Origin: Zygaena filipendulae
Taxonomy: Eukaryota; Arthropoda; Insecta; Lepidoptera; Zygaenidae
Length of the DNA: 64,000 bases
Assembly (NCBI GenBank): GCA_907165275.2
Contig: OU015666.1
Span: forward strand, 898,001-962,000
Reading direction: 5' to 3'
A model generated the notes under the pieces. The model had not been told where the DNA came from, did not search any database, and saw only the letters and a program-made list of their open reading frames with translations. Position 1 is the stretch's first letter. Each line of letters opens with the position of its first letter. The translations under genes and the position numbers were made by a program. This document shows positions 46,844 to 57,934 of the stretch, one piece after another.

Positions 46844-47047
46844 CTAGCTGTTAGCGCGCGGATACACCCGCGGTAATTATGGAGTTCCCGTAGGAATTCC
46901 AGGGTAACATATAGCCTATGACATTCACAAATAACGTGGCTTTCTATTGGTAAAAGAATTTTCAAAATCGGTCCGGTAGATCCAGATATTATCCCTACAA
47001 CATCACAAACTCACAAACTTTACCTCTTTATAATATTAGTATAGATA
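46844..47047 (-). mobile_element. HEL subfamily-B copy
   Basis: ctagctgttagcgcgcggata ... tacctctttataatattagtatag. Confidence 0.75.
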
Positions 47048-47280
47048 AGGGTACAATATTAAGGGTAGTAATAATAAAAATTCTAAAGCCAAAACAAAAA
47101 TTACGATATCACGGCAGAAAAAAAAATGCAAAATATTCCCCTGCTTTTGTGCACAGAATACTTTTGAGTGAATTATGTTAATTAATATAAAAGGATTGAT
47201 TTTTCCTAATCAATTAACAAATCTAGAGTTCCACATTAGTGATAGCCCAATCTTAATGTTTCTTTTTGCCTTTTTAACCA

Positions 47281-47470
47281 ATCAAAAAGGAGGAGGTTAT
47301 CAATTCAGATGTTTGCTTTTTTTATGTATGTTCCGGCATAACTCCTTAATCCATAGAGGAATTTGCAAAATTCTTTTTTTTTTCAAAGTGGGTGTATTCC
47401 TAAAGGTTCCCATTTAAATTTCACGCGAATCTGGTGAATAGTTTCGCAGACAGACAACGGAACTCTTGGA
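47281..47470 (+). repeat. REP-E-related fragment
   Basis: aaaaaggaggaggttatcaattc and gcaaaattctttttttttcaaag parallel REP-E; the remainder is diverged. Confidence 0.55.
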
Positions 47471-48164
47471 GACGGTTAAATTTTGTTTGTTAGATTTTAA
47501 CGATTTGTTTCGTCGCGTGCAAACTTCTGTCACTTTCTTTAGCATTATTCTATCCACAAACAATAATTATAGTTTCTATGATATGAATCTAGTTGAATCT
47601 ACAAAAGAAATCGATTTCCACACGAGTTTTTTCTTTTATTCTACAGTCTACACCGAGTAAGGACTTTTGCAATCGACTGTATTTCCTACATAAGTTATTT
47701 ATGTTTTTCATAGAGTTAAAACCTCGCTCCTAACTGTATCTGGGTTAATGATTCATGGTCATTTGTTGAGTTTTGGCTTTTTTTTCCCCCACCTCTTCTC
47801 TCTAGTCTATTCTAAACTTACCCAGTCACCGACCGTTGGCCTTTCATTTCAGTTTAATTATAGTCTATTGATCACTTTTTGTGTGACAATTTTATTTTTA
47901 CACACAAAAATAAATAGCTCGCATGTAGGTATGTAGGTAGCAACTAGCAATTAACTTCCCGATATTTTTCAAAGATTAAAACGCTAATTGCGACATTTTG
48001 TATATGGCATCGTAAATAAATTGACATTTTGCGCTTGTAGGTACATAACGAAATATTTATTATCACATCAAAGATGAAGGGTTATGGCTGAAATAACACT
48101 GAATTGATCTTTGTATTTCAATTAAAAATTAATGGAGATGATGAGATGATAGCTACAGCAGGCA
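47471..48164. other. No gene recognised
   Basis: AT-rich DNA. Open frames of 60-65 codons carry no domains. Confidence 0.3.
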
Positions 48165-48328
48165 TCCTAACTAATATTAATGCAAAAATGAATTTGTTTG
48201 TTAGGCTTTTACGCCTTTACTACTGAACCGATCATCATTTAATTTTGATACACGTTGTCAGGGATACAGAGAAGGACATAGCCCCGGAGAGTTCGCGCTG
48301 GAACTACAAAAAGTAATGCGGATGTAAC
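48165..48328 (+). mobile_element. HEL copy, decayed
   Basis: actaatattaatgcaaaaatg, cacgttgtcagggatacagag, then an eroded 3' end. Confidence 0.6.
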
Positions 48329-48352
48329 CAACAAATCAAGAAAACCAAGTCT

Positions 48353-48525
48353 ATACTAATACCTATTACAAAAAGAGAAAATATTCGGTTTGTTTGTAAA
48401 ACTACTTTACCGATTTTTTTACTTTCTTCACTTGAAGGAAGCTACGGTATTCCTCAGTGACATAGGATACTTTTATCCGGAAATTCCCGCGGGAACTCCG
48501 AAATTAACGCGAGTGCAACCGGCGG
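48353..48525 (+). mobile_element. HEL subfamily-B copy, 3' end eroded
   Basis: ctaatacctattacaaaaagag ... ggaaattcccgcgggaactcc, then gagtgcaaccggcgg. Confidence 0.6.
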
Positions 48526-48894
48526 AGTTGATTGGTAAATAATAATTAATCGATTTGTATTCGGTTCACAGCTGTTCACGGTAGATGGCGTTACGCGGGC
48601 CGTCGGCCAACGACCTTGTCGAACGTTGTAACGACTGAAGTCATCCATATAGACATCCGAAATAATCACTAACGTCATTGTTTGTCATACTCACGTACAG
48701 TCCGCAGCAGAAGTCAGTCAGTTGTTGGGTGCAAGTCGTGCGGGGGCAGTTCAGTTTTTTTTTGTTACCATACAGCAGCCATGTTGTTTACCCCGACCAA
48801 GAAACTGTTTAAAAAGGGTCCGTGTTTTATATCTTGAGGAACAAATTTTAACATAATTTTTACGTAAGGAGAAGATGTTACCAGGTACGGAAAG

Positions 48895-49017
48895 TCACAT
48901 AGGCAGCAGTACTGGGCTATTGATTAGCAAACCTGACTGCTATGCCAGGTGTCGCGGGTTCTATTCCCGCATCAACGTAAACATTTATTCAACGAATATT
49001 TTCGTTGACTCGGAATA
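48895..49017 (+). mobile_element. tRNA-derived SINE head
   Basis: A tRNA-like stretch with B box gggttctattcccgc near 48957. MITE-A begins directly afterwards. Confidence 0.5.
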
Positions 49018-49315
49018 GGGATGTTAAAATTCTAATTAATTTATCTATCAGTTAGAAATAAAAAACAGTAGACACTTATTTTTTGCTTTTTCAAACAAAT
49101 GAAAATATACAGAGATAAAGTGCATTAAAGTTTAGGGTGGGGGCTCGTGACGTCACCAACCGCTATAAGCCGCCATACAAACTGCACCGGTTAGTGATGT
49201 CACGCGAAATTTTAACTCAATGTATGGCCGTTATTTTTGGTTTATGTAAAAACAGAAAAAATACGTGTCCATATTTTTTTATTAATCTTAAAAAAAACGT
49301 TTAGTCCACATGCCC
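49018..49315 (+). mobile_element. MITE-A copy
   Basis: gggatgttaaaattc ... gtccacatgccc. The first CRE is intact (cgtgacgtcacc); the second is mutated (gtgatgtcacg). Confidence 0.8.
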
Positions 49316-49436
49316 ATTGTTTTGTTTGTCACCTTACGCATGATTTTGCGAAATGAAAAAGTATTATAATATCAGCTGTCTGACACCCATAATACAAGCT
49401 CTACTTAGTTTGGCGCTGCGTGATAATATCTAAGAA

Positions 49437-49724
49437 TCCATACTAATATTATTATAAATGCAAAAGTTTGTCTGTTAGATTTTCACAACTTAACTACTCA
49501 AAAAGATCATCATGACGTAATATTGTATATACGTTGTCAGGCGTACGAAAAAGGATACAGGGTACTTTTCATTTAATTTATTTTATTTAAAGAACTTTAT
49601 TGCACATTTATATACAAAAGGCGGACTTAATGCCTAAGGCATTCTCTACCAGTCAACCTTTTCATCACTGAATTTCCGCGGGAACTCCGAAATGAAAGCT
49701 AGTGGAACAGCGGCGATCAGCTAG
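49437..49724 (+). mobile_element. HEL copy interrupted by a LINE tail
   Basis: TCCATACTAATATTATTATA start. The body is broken at 49572 and resumes at 49659. Ends cggcgatcagCTAG. Confidence 0.8.
49573..49658 (-). mobile_element. 5'-truncated LINE 3' end inside HEL
   Basis: Direct repeats TTTTCAT at 49566-49572 and 49659-49665. The minus strand reads gccttaggcattaagtccgcc ... gtgcaataaagttctttaaat, the same 3' end as at 23055. Confidence 0.85.
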
Positions 49725-50303
49725 TTATTAATATTATTGCACAATAATAATAGCATTGAAAACTGATAAATTCATATGACGCGTTATGCATATTTGTTTT
49801 TAACTTTTGACGCGACGTATTTTTTACGCTGTTCATAATAGTAAGTACCTGCTAAGTAGGCATTTGTAAAAATTCCATTGAATAATATAACTTTTATCAT
49901 TGTTGTTTTTCAGAAATAAGCATTTTCAAAGCGAAGTAACTTGTGATACCGACTGTTGGCATCATATTATATGCACTTACTGAAAAACAAAGTTAATGAA
50001 CTGTTATCTCGACTAATCGCATGGTGTGATCTGATCATGCCATTATGATAGACTCACCTCTCACACTTGAGACCAGCTGATGGTTCAGTGTTGACATTTT
50101 TAAGTGCAACTATTATTATTTATTTACTTTAATCCACAGCACTTAAAAACTAACTAACAGTACTTTTATATATTACTTACTGCTAATTACGGCCTAACAT
50201 TTTGTAAACTAAAGACATAAAAAAATACCATCACAATATGTTGACACCTAGTTAGAATACAAAGCCCCCAAATTAAACAGCACTATTATTATACATGAAT
50301 AGA

Positions 50304-50307
<4 letters not shown>

Positions 50308-50359
<52 letters not shown>

Positions 50360-50400
50360 TGTGAGTGTGTGCGCGTGCGTGCGAGTGTGCGAGTGTGTGC
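50308..50400. repeat. (GT)n microsatellite
   Basis: Pure GT/TG run to about 50356 and an impure continuation (gcgtgcgtgcgag). Confidence 0.9.
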
Positions 50401-51039
50401 ATTATCGCAGGCTATTATGCCAAAAACTTAAACAAGATTTCAGGACCAAAGATGGTCTAGAAGGGTTACAGAGTGGCGTTATGGTTAGAAAATTTATAAG
50501 CAACTAAATGGATCCACGACAGTATCTACTATCGCAAATTTCTGATGTCCTGCGGGAATTCCGGGATACAAAGTTCCCCATGTCACTTCCTACGTCCCAT
50601 CTTCAAAACTTCCACCCTCTTTTTCATCCCTGCAAGGTTTAAATTTCGAAAAATCCTTGCGTCTATATGACGCAAAAGGAAACTACTGTTCTTTCGTAAT
50701 TCTAGCTTCGGTTGCTTCAACTGGGGTTTATGAGTCAGTGAGGAAACTTCTTTCGTACCTTTATAGATTACTTATAGGATTAGAATTCATAAACACGTCA
50801 TATTATATTCTTAACCTTGTCTGCCTTTATTTACTTTATTTTTTATATCGTAAAAAAATAAATTGCTTTATCTTTCTATGGAGATTGCCTTCGGTAATCC
50901 TTTATCGAAAGTTATAATACTTGTGTCGTGCTAGGATTGCGTCAAAATAAAAATATGATGAGCCGTCTACAGCTATTGCCTGATTATATGGCTGTAGTGT
51001 ATACCTACTCGCCGTATAAAGAAAATATAATGGGATATA
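50401..51039. other. No gene recognised
   Basis: Contains gatgtcctgcgggaattccgggata near 50543, a lone HEL-body fragment. Otherwise unassigned. Confidence 0.35.
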
Positions 51040-51497
51040 GGGTAAAACCCGGATAGTTGCCACACTTTTCGAAATCATTTTATATCTCCCAGTACATAAA
51101 TCAAAATATTTTATTTTTTAAACTGGCAAGTACTTTGGTTCTTTATCTACAAATTTGTTAAATGTAAAAGACATTATCTTTGAAATATCCAGAGTATTAG
51201 CGATTTCTACGGACCTCTACTTTTTGTGACATCTATCCCATATATGGGATAGTTGCCTAGTCCATATAAATTACATTTAGGATAGACGACCCGCCGCCGT
51301 AGGCATCTATCCCTAAAAATCTTTGATCGCACCTTGCGTTCCCGTGCAATCGCATAGAGACATGAGACCCGGTCCACTTAATAGTAGCTGGAAAGTCTTT
51401 TGATAGATAAATAAAATAGCACGCGATTCATCTGCGAAACTAGAGTAATTACGCTCGGGGCAACTATACCCCCAGGGCAACTATCCTGGTTTTACCC
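51040..51497. mobile_element. TIR transposon/MITE, TA-flanked
   Basis: Ends GGGTAAAACC-CGGATAGTTGCC and GGCAACTATCC-TGGTTTTACCC, flanked by tata on both sides. Inner repeats of gggatagttgcc/ggcatctatccc occur near 51246 and 51302. No transposase is visible. TA duplication suggests a Tc1/mariner-type origin. Confidence 0.75.
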
Positions 51498-51976
51498 TAT
51501 ACCCTTTATACCCATAATCTCTGCCCCTTCAAGAATATAATCACTATGGCAAAAAAAAGACTTTCATGGATATTTCAAATGAGATGTAATTTAGATAGTC
51601 ATAGGGTCAACATGTATTTTTCATATCAGCACATTACAAAGTTCCTTGTCTCTAGTGAGGCATCCAGCTGACCAAAATTCAAATACCTACTTACCTACCT
51701 TTATTAAGTATCAATTAAGTCCGTAATTAAAAAGAAATATAAATAATTTCCAACTAGTTTTCTGTCAAAAACAAACTTATTCAAATTAGTCGAATGTTTA
51801 CCTAGCGAGTAATAATATAAATACGTCAACATGCGGTCAACGGCCGTCTGTATGTTTAGGTGACCTACGGTAGGTATCGCCGATTACAAGCACATTGCGT
51901 GGATAACACTCGTCGATAGGTAATCACGACGATGATTGCTTTGAGTGGTCTTATAAGTCACATTACATACCAACAT

Positions 51977-52262
51977 TTTTTTTTTTTATGTCATAGGGAG
52001 CAAACGGGCAAGTGGTACACCCGATGGTAAGTGATTACCGCCGCCCATGGACATCTGCAGCACCAGAAGGCATGCAGGTGCGTTGCCGATCTGGAATGGG
52101 GATGGGAATTGGCTTTCAAGTGGGGCTGCCGGAACACACTGTTAGGTGCTCGGCGACAGATTTGCAACTTGAAGGTGGTAGCTAGCCAGCCGGGCACTAG
52201 AGAGCGCCCTACCACCATGCTATGGTTTCCTCGCGATGTTTTCCTTCACTGATAGCTCAAGA
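51977..52262 (+). repeat. REP-J, longest copy
   Basis: A T-run, then atgtcatagggagcaaacggg and gattaccgccgcccatggac through ggtttcctcgcgatgttttcc. This is a widespread lepidopteran dispersed repeat; fragments at 15743 (-) and 57385 (+). Confidence 0.7.
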
Positions 52263-52285
52263 TCATATCATAACTTTGACAAATT

Positions 52286-52447
52286 ATGAAATGAAATGAA
52301 ATGAAATGAAATGAAATGAAATGAAATGAAATGAAATGAAATGAAATGAAATGAAATGAAATGAAATGAAATGAAATGAAATGAAATGAAATGAAATGAA
52401 ATGAAATGAAATGAAATGAAATGAAATGAAATGAAATGAAATGAAAT
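52286..52447. repeat. (ATGAA)n pentanucleotide array, ~32 units
   Basis: Uninterrupted 5-bp array of about 160 bp. It adjoins, on its right, a retroelement 3' end read on the minus strand, so it is best explained as an expanded LINE tail. Confidence 0.9.
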
Positions 52448-52640
52448 AAACTTTATTTGTTACGACAACAGTTAATATGTGAAATAACATAAACAAGCAC
52501 AACCAGCGTGTCGCAACAAATAGGCAACCAGCTCAGCATAAGTCGGGAACCGGGGGGCCCGACGCTGATCTTCCGCTGGTGCCGCATGTGGCGTCACGGA
52601 TGTGAGCGAAGAAAGAAAACTTAAATTATACTTTAATATT
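52448..52640 (-). pseudogene. LINE 3'-end fragment attached to the pentanucleotide tail
   Basis: The minus strand reads ...RRAPRFPTYAELVAYLLR... then a short 3' UTR (ttgttgcgacac; cgtaacaaataaagtttattt) leading into (ATTTC)n. The peptide looks like a LINE C-terminal remnant; low certainty on clade. Confidence 0.5.
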
Positions 52641-52644
52641 AATA

Positions 52645-52740
52645 AACCTTCCTCATGAATCACTCTATCTGTTGGTGAAATACGCATGAAAATCCGTTCA
52701 GTAGTTGTTAACTATCGCGAACAGACAGACATACAGACAA
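52645..52740 (-). mobile_element. HEL subfamily-C body fragment
   Basis: aaccttcctcatgaatcactc, then gcatgaaaatccgttcagtag and cagacagaca. Confidence 0.5.
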
Positions 52741-52860
52741 CAATCATCGGTATATTTCAACCAATTTACATCAAAACCTTGACAAATCATATACCTAAAC
52801 CGTCCTCATAAATCACTCTATCTATTGGTGAGTGGTCTCCAAAGTTTAGTAAGATCAGTA

Positions 52861-53088
52861 GGGCAATTATGTAACTTTTGATAATGTCATATTTCAGTTT
52901 CAATCAGAAAAATTGCGAATTTATGATGAATTAATCATGTTTAAGCAGCTTCAACTTTTGATGTATGTTTACTTTTGGTTGATTGCTAGATATAGTAGGT
53001 GCTAAAACGTGCATATTGTAATCGTAAAACCGCCATGTTTTTGATTGCAACCGAAAAATGACAGAAACAAAAGATACATAATAGCCCC
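52861..53088. mobile_element. MITE-H copy 1 of a tandem pair
   Basis: gggcaattatgtaacttttg ... aagatacataatagcccc. Confidence 0.85.
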
Positions 53089-53098
53089 TCAATCAGTA

Positions 53099-53325
53099 GG
53101 GCGATTATGTAACTTTTGTTTCTATCATTTTTCGATTTCAATCGGAAAAATAGCGGTTTTGTGATTAATTGGTTATGTTTAGACAGCTTCAAGTTTCGAA
53201 ATATGTTTGTTTTGTTTGATTGCTAGATATTGTAGGTGTCAAAAAGTGCATATTGTAATCGCAAAACCACGATGTTTTTGATTGCAAGCGAAAAACGATA
53301 GAAACAAAAGTTACATAATAGCCCC
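53099..53325. mobile_element. MITE-H copy 2 of a tandem pair
   Basis: gggcgattatgtaacttttg ... aagttacataatagcccc, same orientation as copy 1 and only ~10 bp after it. Confidence 0.85.
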
Positions 53326-53822
53326 TCTGGTTTTCTTTTTTATTTATTTGCCAATAACATACGATATTCAAAATCTTAATTTTCGGGTTCTTGAACCGTT
53401 CGATATCATTTGATTAAATTCGGACACCAAGCCCTAAGGCAGAGGTCACACGCACCGCAATTTAACTTGACTTTTTCGTCACAAATTGCGATAACAATCA
53501 CAACTGATAGTTAAAACTGTTCATTAATTGAGTAAAAGGCACGTCTTGACAGTCGACATATTTGGAATAGCGTCACGCGATCGCCGACACGGACAAATAT
53601 ACGTTGACGTTTACGATGTGGGTTTGGTTCTTAAAAAAAAAAAAAAAACAAAACTACGTTTTGAATAAGTACCTGCATTGTTGTTTTTTTAATGACCAGT
53701 GTCGATCGTAATTTAGAGATGAGGTGCGTTGTTTAATGTAGGACAACGCAGTGCGTGTTGGAATACCGTTTTCGACACCCACTATATACTATGACCTAGA
53801 ATCTTCACGGTATTCTAAAGCT

Positions 53823-54018
53823 GAGGTTCCACGGATCGCACCGGAAGCCGTGGCTGCTGAGTTGTTTCCACGGCGCGTTCGTTTCAGTGGCCTTTAAATT
53901 TACCGACTCAAGGGAGACGAGCGGCGACGGACCTCCGCGTGCATGACGGGCCTTGGGAACCGCTCGTCGCGCGTCGCGCCGGTCCATCACCCGTAAAAAC
54001 ACGCGCTGTGGGACCCGT
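53823..54018. mobile_element. MITE-K, GC-rich TIR element
   Basis: Ends GGTTCCACGGATCGC and GCGCTGTGGGACCC are imperfect inverted repeats. The interior is unusually GC-rich (gagacgagcggcgacgg; cgctcgtcgcgcgtcgcg). hAT-like by general appearance; no transposase. Confidence 0.55.
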
Positions 54019-54198
54019 TCGTAATAAAGGTAGATTGCAATTTTGACTGTTTTACTTTTAATTTCGAAGTCAAACATCTTCAAAGTCAGCTGTGAATGTG
54101 GCTCTTTTTGACGTCAATACCATAAAATGTTTTATTTATATGCTTGAGGTTACGCAATGCTATTCAATTTCGTACGAATTTGAATCATTATATGCACA

Positions 54199-54372
54199 CT
54201 AGCTGTCCCCAGCGGTTACACCCCCGGTATTTTCGGAGTTCCCGTGGAAATTTCGGGAAAAAAGCACCCTATGTCACTCAGGACTACCCTAGCTTCCTAT
54301 AAGTGAAAGAATTTTCACAAATTCACAAACTCTCAATTAAAAAACTGTACCTCTTTATAATATTAGTATAGA
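54199..54372 (-). mobile_element. HEL subfamily-B copy
   Basis: ctagctgtccccagcggttac ... tacctctttataatattagtatag. Confidence 0.75.
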
Positions 54373-54376
54373 TTTA

Positions 54377-54580
54377 GATTAGAAGAAGAAGAAGAAGAAG
54401 AAAATATCTTTATTTCAGCACAACACACAAGAAAAAGAAACAAACATAAACAGTAACTAATCTAAAATGTGTAAACATAATATTATGATATCTCTTGCAT
54501 GCTCTGCCGAAAGGGACACCAACTCAGCATTAGCTAGATTACGATTTACGGCTGCTTTTTAAGTATAGCTTTGTCCTTGT
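54377..54580 (-). mobile_element. LINE 3' end with (CTT)n tail
   Basis: agaagaagaagaagaagaaaa and tatctttatttcagcacaac; further in ctgccgaaagggacaccaac. Read on the minus strand it is a retroelement 3' UTR ending in a CTT-repeat tail inserted next to HEL. Confidence 0.6.
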
Positions 54581-54842
54581 GGTGATGTTCTAATTATTTT
54601 TTTGAGAAACTTATATGCGCGCATAAAATTTCCCCAAAGTTTCATCGTAATCGGATGAATGGTAATGGATATCTAATAACACAGAAGACAAATGAACGAA
54701 AGAAAGATCCGTGAGTAGAATAACTAAACTATGTAGGTATGTGATCGTCTGCGATTTCACCCGTATATATTATGTATTTTGGAATTCCCTCAATAATTAT
54801 TTATCTGTATCGGAATAAAAAGTACCTACCTTAGATTTCATA

Positions 54843-55020
54843 TCCATACTAATATTATACATGCTAAAGTAACTCTGTCTGTCTGTCTGTTACGCTGAAC
54901 GGCTCAACCGACCATCATGGAACTTTGCACACACATTGCTAGGGAAACAGAGTACTTTTTATCTCAGAATTCCCTCGGGAACTCCCAACTTATCGCGGGT
55001 GAAACTGCGGGGAACAGCTG
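54843..55020 (+). mobile_element. HEL copy
   Basis: TCCATACTAATATTATACATG start, (GTCT)n near 54880, ends gggtgaaactgcggggaacagCTGA. Confidence 0.75.
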
Positions 55021-55040
55021 ATACACAATATTTTGAATAT

Positions 55041-55334
55041 ATAGTTACAATTTATAAGTTATTTAGATATTGGAATTGGTATCTAACATCCTGATATTAT
55101 CCTATAGGTGAAAGTGTGGATGTTTTTACATTTACATCAAAACCTTGACAAATTATATACCTAAACCCTCCTTATAAATCACTCTATCTATTGGTGAGTG
55201 GTCTCCAAAGTTTAGTAAGATCAGTAGGGCAATTATTGTAACTATATTATAGTTACAATTTATAAGTTATTTAGATATTGGAATAGGTATCTAACATCCT
55301 GATATTATCTTATAGGTGAAAGTGTGGATGTTTG
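55041..55334 (+). repeat. Direct duplication flanking a copied segment
   Basis: The ~80 bp at 55041-55120 (gttacaatttataagttattt ... gtgaaagtgtggatgttt) recur at 55252-55334. Between them, 55133-55245 is almost identical to 52770-52873, including the first bases of MITE-H. Confidence 0.8.
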
Positions 55335-55484
55335 GATGTTTGTTACTCGATCACGCAAAAACGGCTGGACGGATTTGGATGAAATTTGGCATTCACGTTG
55401 TCAGGGGTACAAAGAAGGGCATAGGGTACTTTTTATCCCGGAATTCCCGCGGGAACTCCCAACTTATCGCGGGTGAAACTAGGT
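55305..55484 (+). mobile_element. HEL copy with replaced 5' end
   Basis: The body ggatgtttgttactcgatcac to gggtgaaactagg is HEL, but the usual TCCTACTAATATT start is replaced by the duplicated unique sequence. Confidence 0.7.
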
Positions 55485-55789
55485 AATTAGAGTTCAAGCG
55501 GGATTTCCCAGAGTAAAAGCAGGTAAACCCGCAGAAGAAACAGCGGGTGTATGCATTCGTGTCAATCATGACACTACTATCAGCCGCGTGATTGAAGTCA
55601 AAGTGATAACAGTTCAACGACCCAGCTATCTAATCTGCATCGCATTTCGGCTATTGCCTATTTTTTGTTAATATCGATTTATGACATGCAATAATATTTT
55701 TTGTTTGTTCCAACGTGACTTTTTGGTGACTTCATCGTGACTTTAACGTGATACCTTCTTCTTCTTTTTAGACATACACAATAATAGAC

Positions 55790-55933
55790 ATATCATGTCA
55801 CTGCTCAATCGATCATCATGAAATTTTGCATACACATTGTCAGGAGTACAGAGAAGGACCTAAGGTACTTTTTTCCCGGAATTCCCGCGGGAACTCCAAA
55901 ATTAACGTGGGTGAAACCGCGGGGAACTGCTAG
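55790..55933 (+). mobile_element. HEL copy, 5'-truncated
   Basis: cgatcatcatgaaattttgc ... gggtgaaaccgcggggaactgCTAG. Confidence 0.75.
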
Positions 55934-56411
55934 TATTTAATAATATTATATTTAACAAATATCTCCCTTATTTATATCGATTTTTTTGGGACATATATTT
56001 GTACCTAATGTGGATAACAATGATTATATATATGTAGTAAACGTACCTATATTGGGTATCGACTTTCGAGCTTGTTATTTATCTATGTATACTTAGTAGA
56101 ACTCTAGAACAATAGCTTAGTTTCATTTTGATTTCATTACTATAAGTACGATATCACATCATTACTTTTCTAATAGTTACGATGAAAAAAATTCTCCCTT
56201 TTTGGTGTGAGGAGCTTCTGAGAGATGTGCAGTTCCACTGATAGGGTGTACGCAACCCTAAAAACGATGGGATTCACTCGCACAATTAAGTTCAATGGCG
56301 TGCGATCGGTGCACGGTGTGCGCGCGCCCTTATCGCTGCGGCAGTGTGGCCCCAGCTTTATATCGGTACTACTATACTAAAGGGTGTTGTTACGTTGACG
56401 TTATCCTAATT
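55934..56411. other. No gene recognised
   Basis: Includes a GC-richer patch (56290-56365, gcgtgcgatcggtgcacgg) without an assignable feature. Confidence 0.3.
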
Positions 56412-56545
56412 CTAGATACACCGGTATGAGTTTATTTGTTTGTTTATCACGCTTCCACGCCTTAACTACTCAATCGGTCATCACGAAGTTTCGCATACAG
56501 GTTTTCAGAGGTACAGAGAAGGAGATAGAGTACTCCGAAAGGAAC
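56412..56545 (+). mobile_element. HEL copy, 3'-truncated
   Basis: Body tatcacgcttccacgccttaac to gtactccgaaaggaac. Confidence 0.6.
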
Positions 56546-56548
56546 TAT

Positions 56549-56712
56549 ATTCCTTACCATTATAAATGTGAATGTATGTACACTTGTATTCGTATGTTTG
56601 TTTTGTGACGAATGGAAAGTAGATAGCTTATTCTTTTAGCTATTAATTTTCTCCCAGAGTTTCCGAGAAGATTCCGAATGAAGGCGGGTGAAACCGCGTG
56701 GAATAGCTTGTC
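56549..56712 (+). mobile_element. HEL copy, diverged
   Basis: tccttaccattataaatgtg start, ggcgggtgaaaccgcgtggaatagCTTG end. Confidence 0.65.
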
Positions 56713-57040
56713 TTTTAAGAATAGATATTTTGCGCGCTCCCATAGTTTTATTCACGACAGAACTATGGAGAAACATTCCACATCATCCTGTATGCGAGCC
56801 ATATTTCGTAGTAATATTCTAGGGGAGCGAAGCAGTATAGGTGCATCTCTGTTTATTCATAAAATATTGGGTAATGGATATTTCGGTGAGGGTACAGTCA
56901 ACAGCAGATATATGCGAGCACTTTTGACAGACATTGCGGCCCGGTGACGCTCCATACAAATGAACAGATTCAAGTAATTTCCCACAAGTAAAGCCGGCCG
57001 GCTTTTGCGTACCCGTGTTGTGCGTGTGTGCGTATCGTGA

Positions 57041-57455
57041 TAATGGAGGGTAGAAGGAGAACCATCTCGTATGGGGGATTAGTTGAAAAAGTGTCCAGCG
57101 GTAAAGAGCAAATTATAGTTCGAACACTCGCCGAAATGGCGCTAGTGTAGGATGTGGATATGATATGAACTTAGCAGTTATAAACAGAGTGAAGTGTTCT
57201 GAGTGGAAAAATGTAATAAAAAATGCGCTGTAACCAACCGGAAACTCTTCTTTCCTTTTTTAATTTAGTATCCTACTGTAATAGTTTGTGGTGCTCTTTT
57301 TAAAATTCTTCCACATGCTACCATGGCGCCACCTTAATTTGCTCCCTTTCAACGGACACTTTTTAATACACTGAGATGGTCCTCCTTTTTTTTATGTCAT
57401 AAGGGGCAAACGGGCAACCGGTACACCTGATGATAACTTACTTCTACCCTCCATA
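57041..57455. mobile_element. MITE-G inserted in REP-F
   Basis: Imperfect inverted ends: ggagggtagaaggagaaccatctc at left and gagatggtcctcc...ctaccctcc at right. Flanked by the direct repeat ATCGTGA (57034-57040 and 57456-57462). The right TIR is split by a REP-J fragment. Confidence 0.75.
57385..57441 (+). repeat. REP-J fragment inside the TIR of MITE-G
   Basis: tttatgtcataaggggcaaacggg and acctgatgataac match the start of REP-J at 51980. Confidence 0.65.
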
Positions 57456-57557
57456 ATCGTGAGGTTGACGGCGAGCTGAGAGTAACTGTCAGCAATGTTT
57501 CTACATGTGACAATTATGCACTGAAACTACCATCAAACTAATAAGGAGACATATAAT

Positions 57558-57861
57558 GGGGATGTGGACTACTTTTGAAAATCAAAATTCTCATTAATCA
57601 GTCAGTTAGAAAATAAAAAAACAATAGACACGTATTTTTTTTTATTTTTTAAATAAATTAAAATATACAGAGATAAAGCGCATTAAAGTTTAGGGTGAGG
57701 GGGTCGTGACGTCACTAACCGCTAAAACCGCCATACAAACTGTCAGAATAGTGACGTCACGCGAAAATTCAACTCAATATATCGCCGTTATTTTTTGATT
57801 ATGTAAAAAAAGAAAAAATACGTGTCCAATATTTTTTAATAATCTACAAGACAACATGCCC
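57558..57861 (+). mobile_element. MITE-A copy inside REP-F
   Basis: ggggatgtggac ... acaacatgccc with intact twin CREs near 57705 and 57750. Confidence 0.85.
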
Positions 57862-57934
57862 ATTGGTGGGAGGCGGAGACGGAGAGTGCCGCTTCTTTAC
57901 GTAGTAATATTCTGTATTCTTTGGTGACTAAACC

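Larger units (their letters stand above)
56953..57930 (+). repeat. REP-F copy with nested insertions
   Basis: Left part 56953-57040 and right parts 57456-57557 and 57862-57930 match the continuous REP-F copy at 10375-10565. The intervening DNA is MITE-G and MITE-A. Confidence 0.7.

Noticed and set aside
50295..50507. Frame encoding a Cys-Val repeat
   Set aside because: Translation of the (GT)n microsatellite.
52284..52502. Frame encoding a Phe-His-Ile-Ser repeat
   Set aside because: Translation of the (ATGAA)n array.
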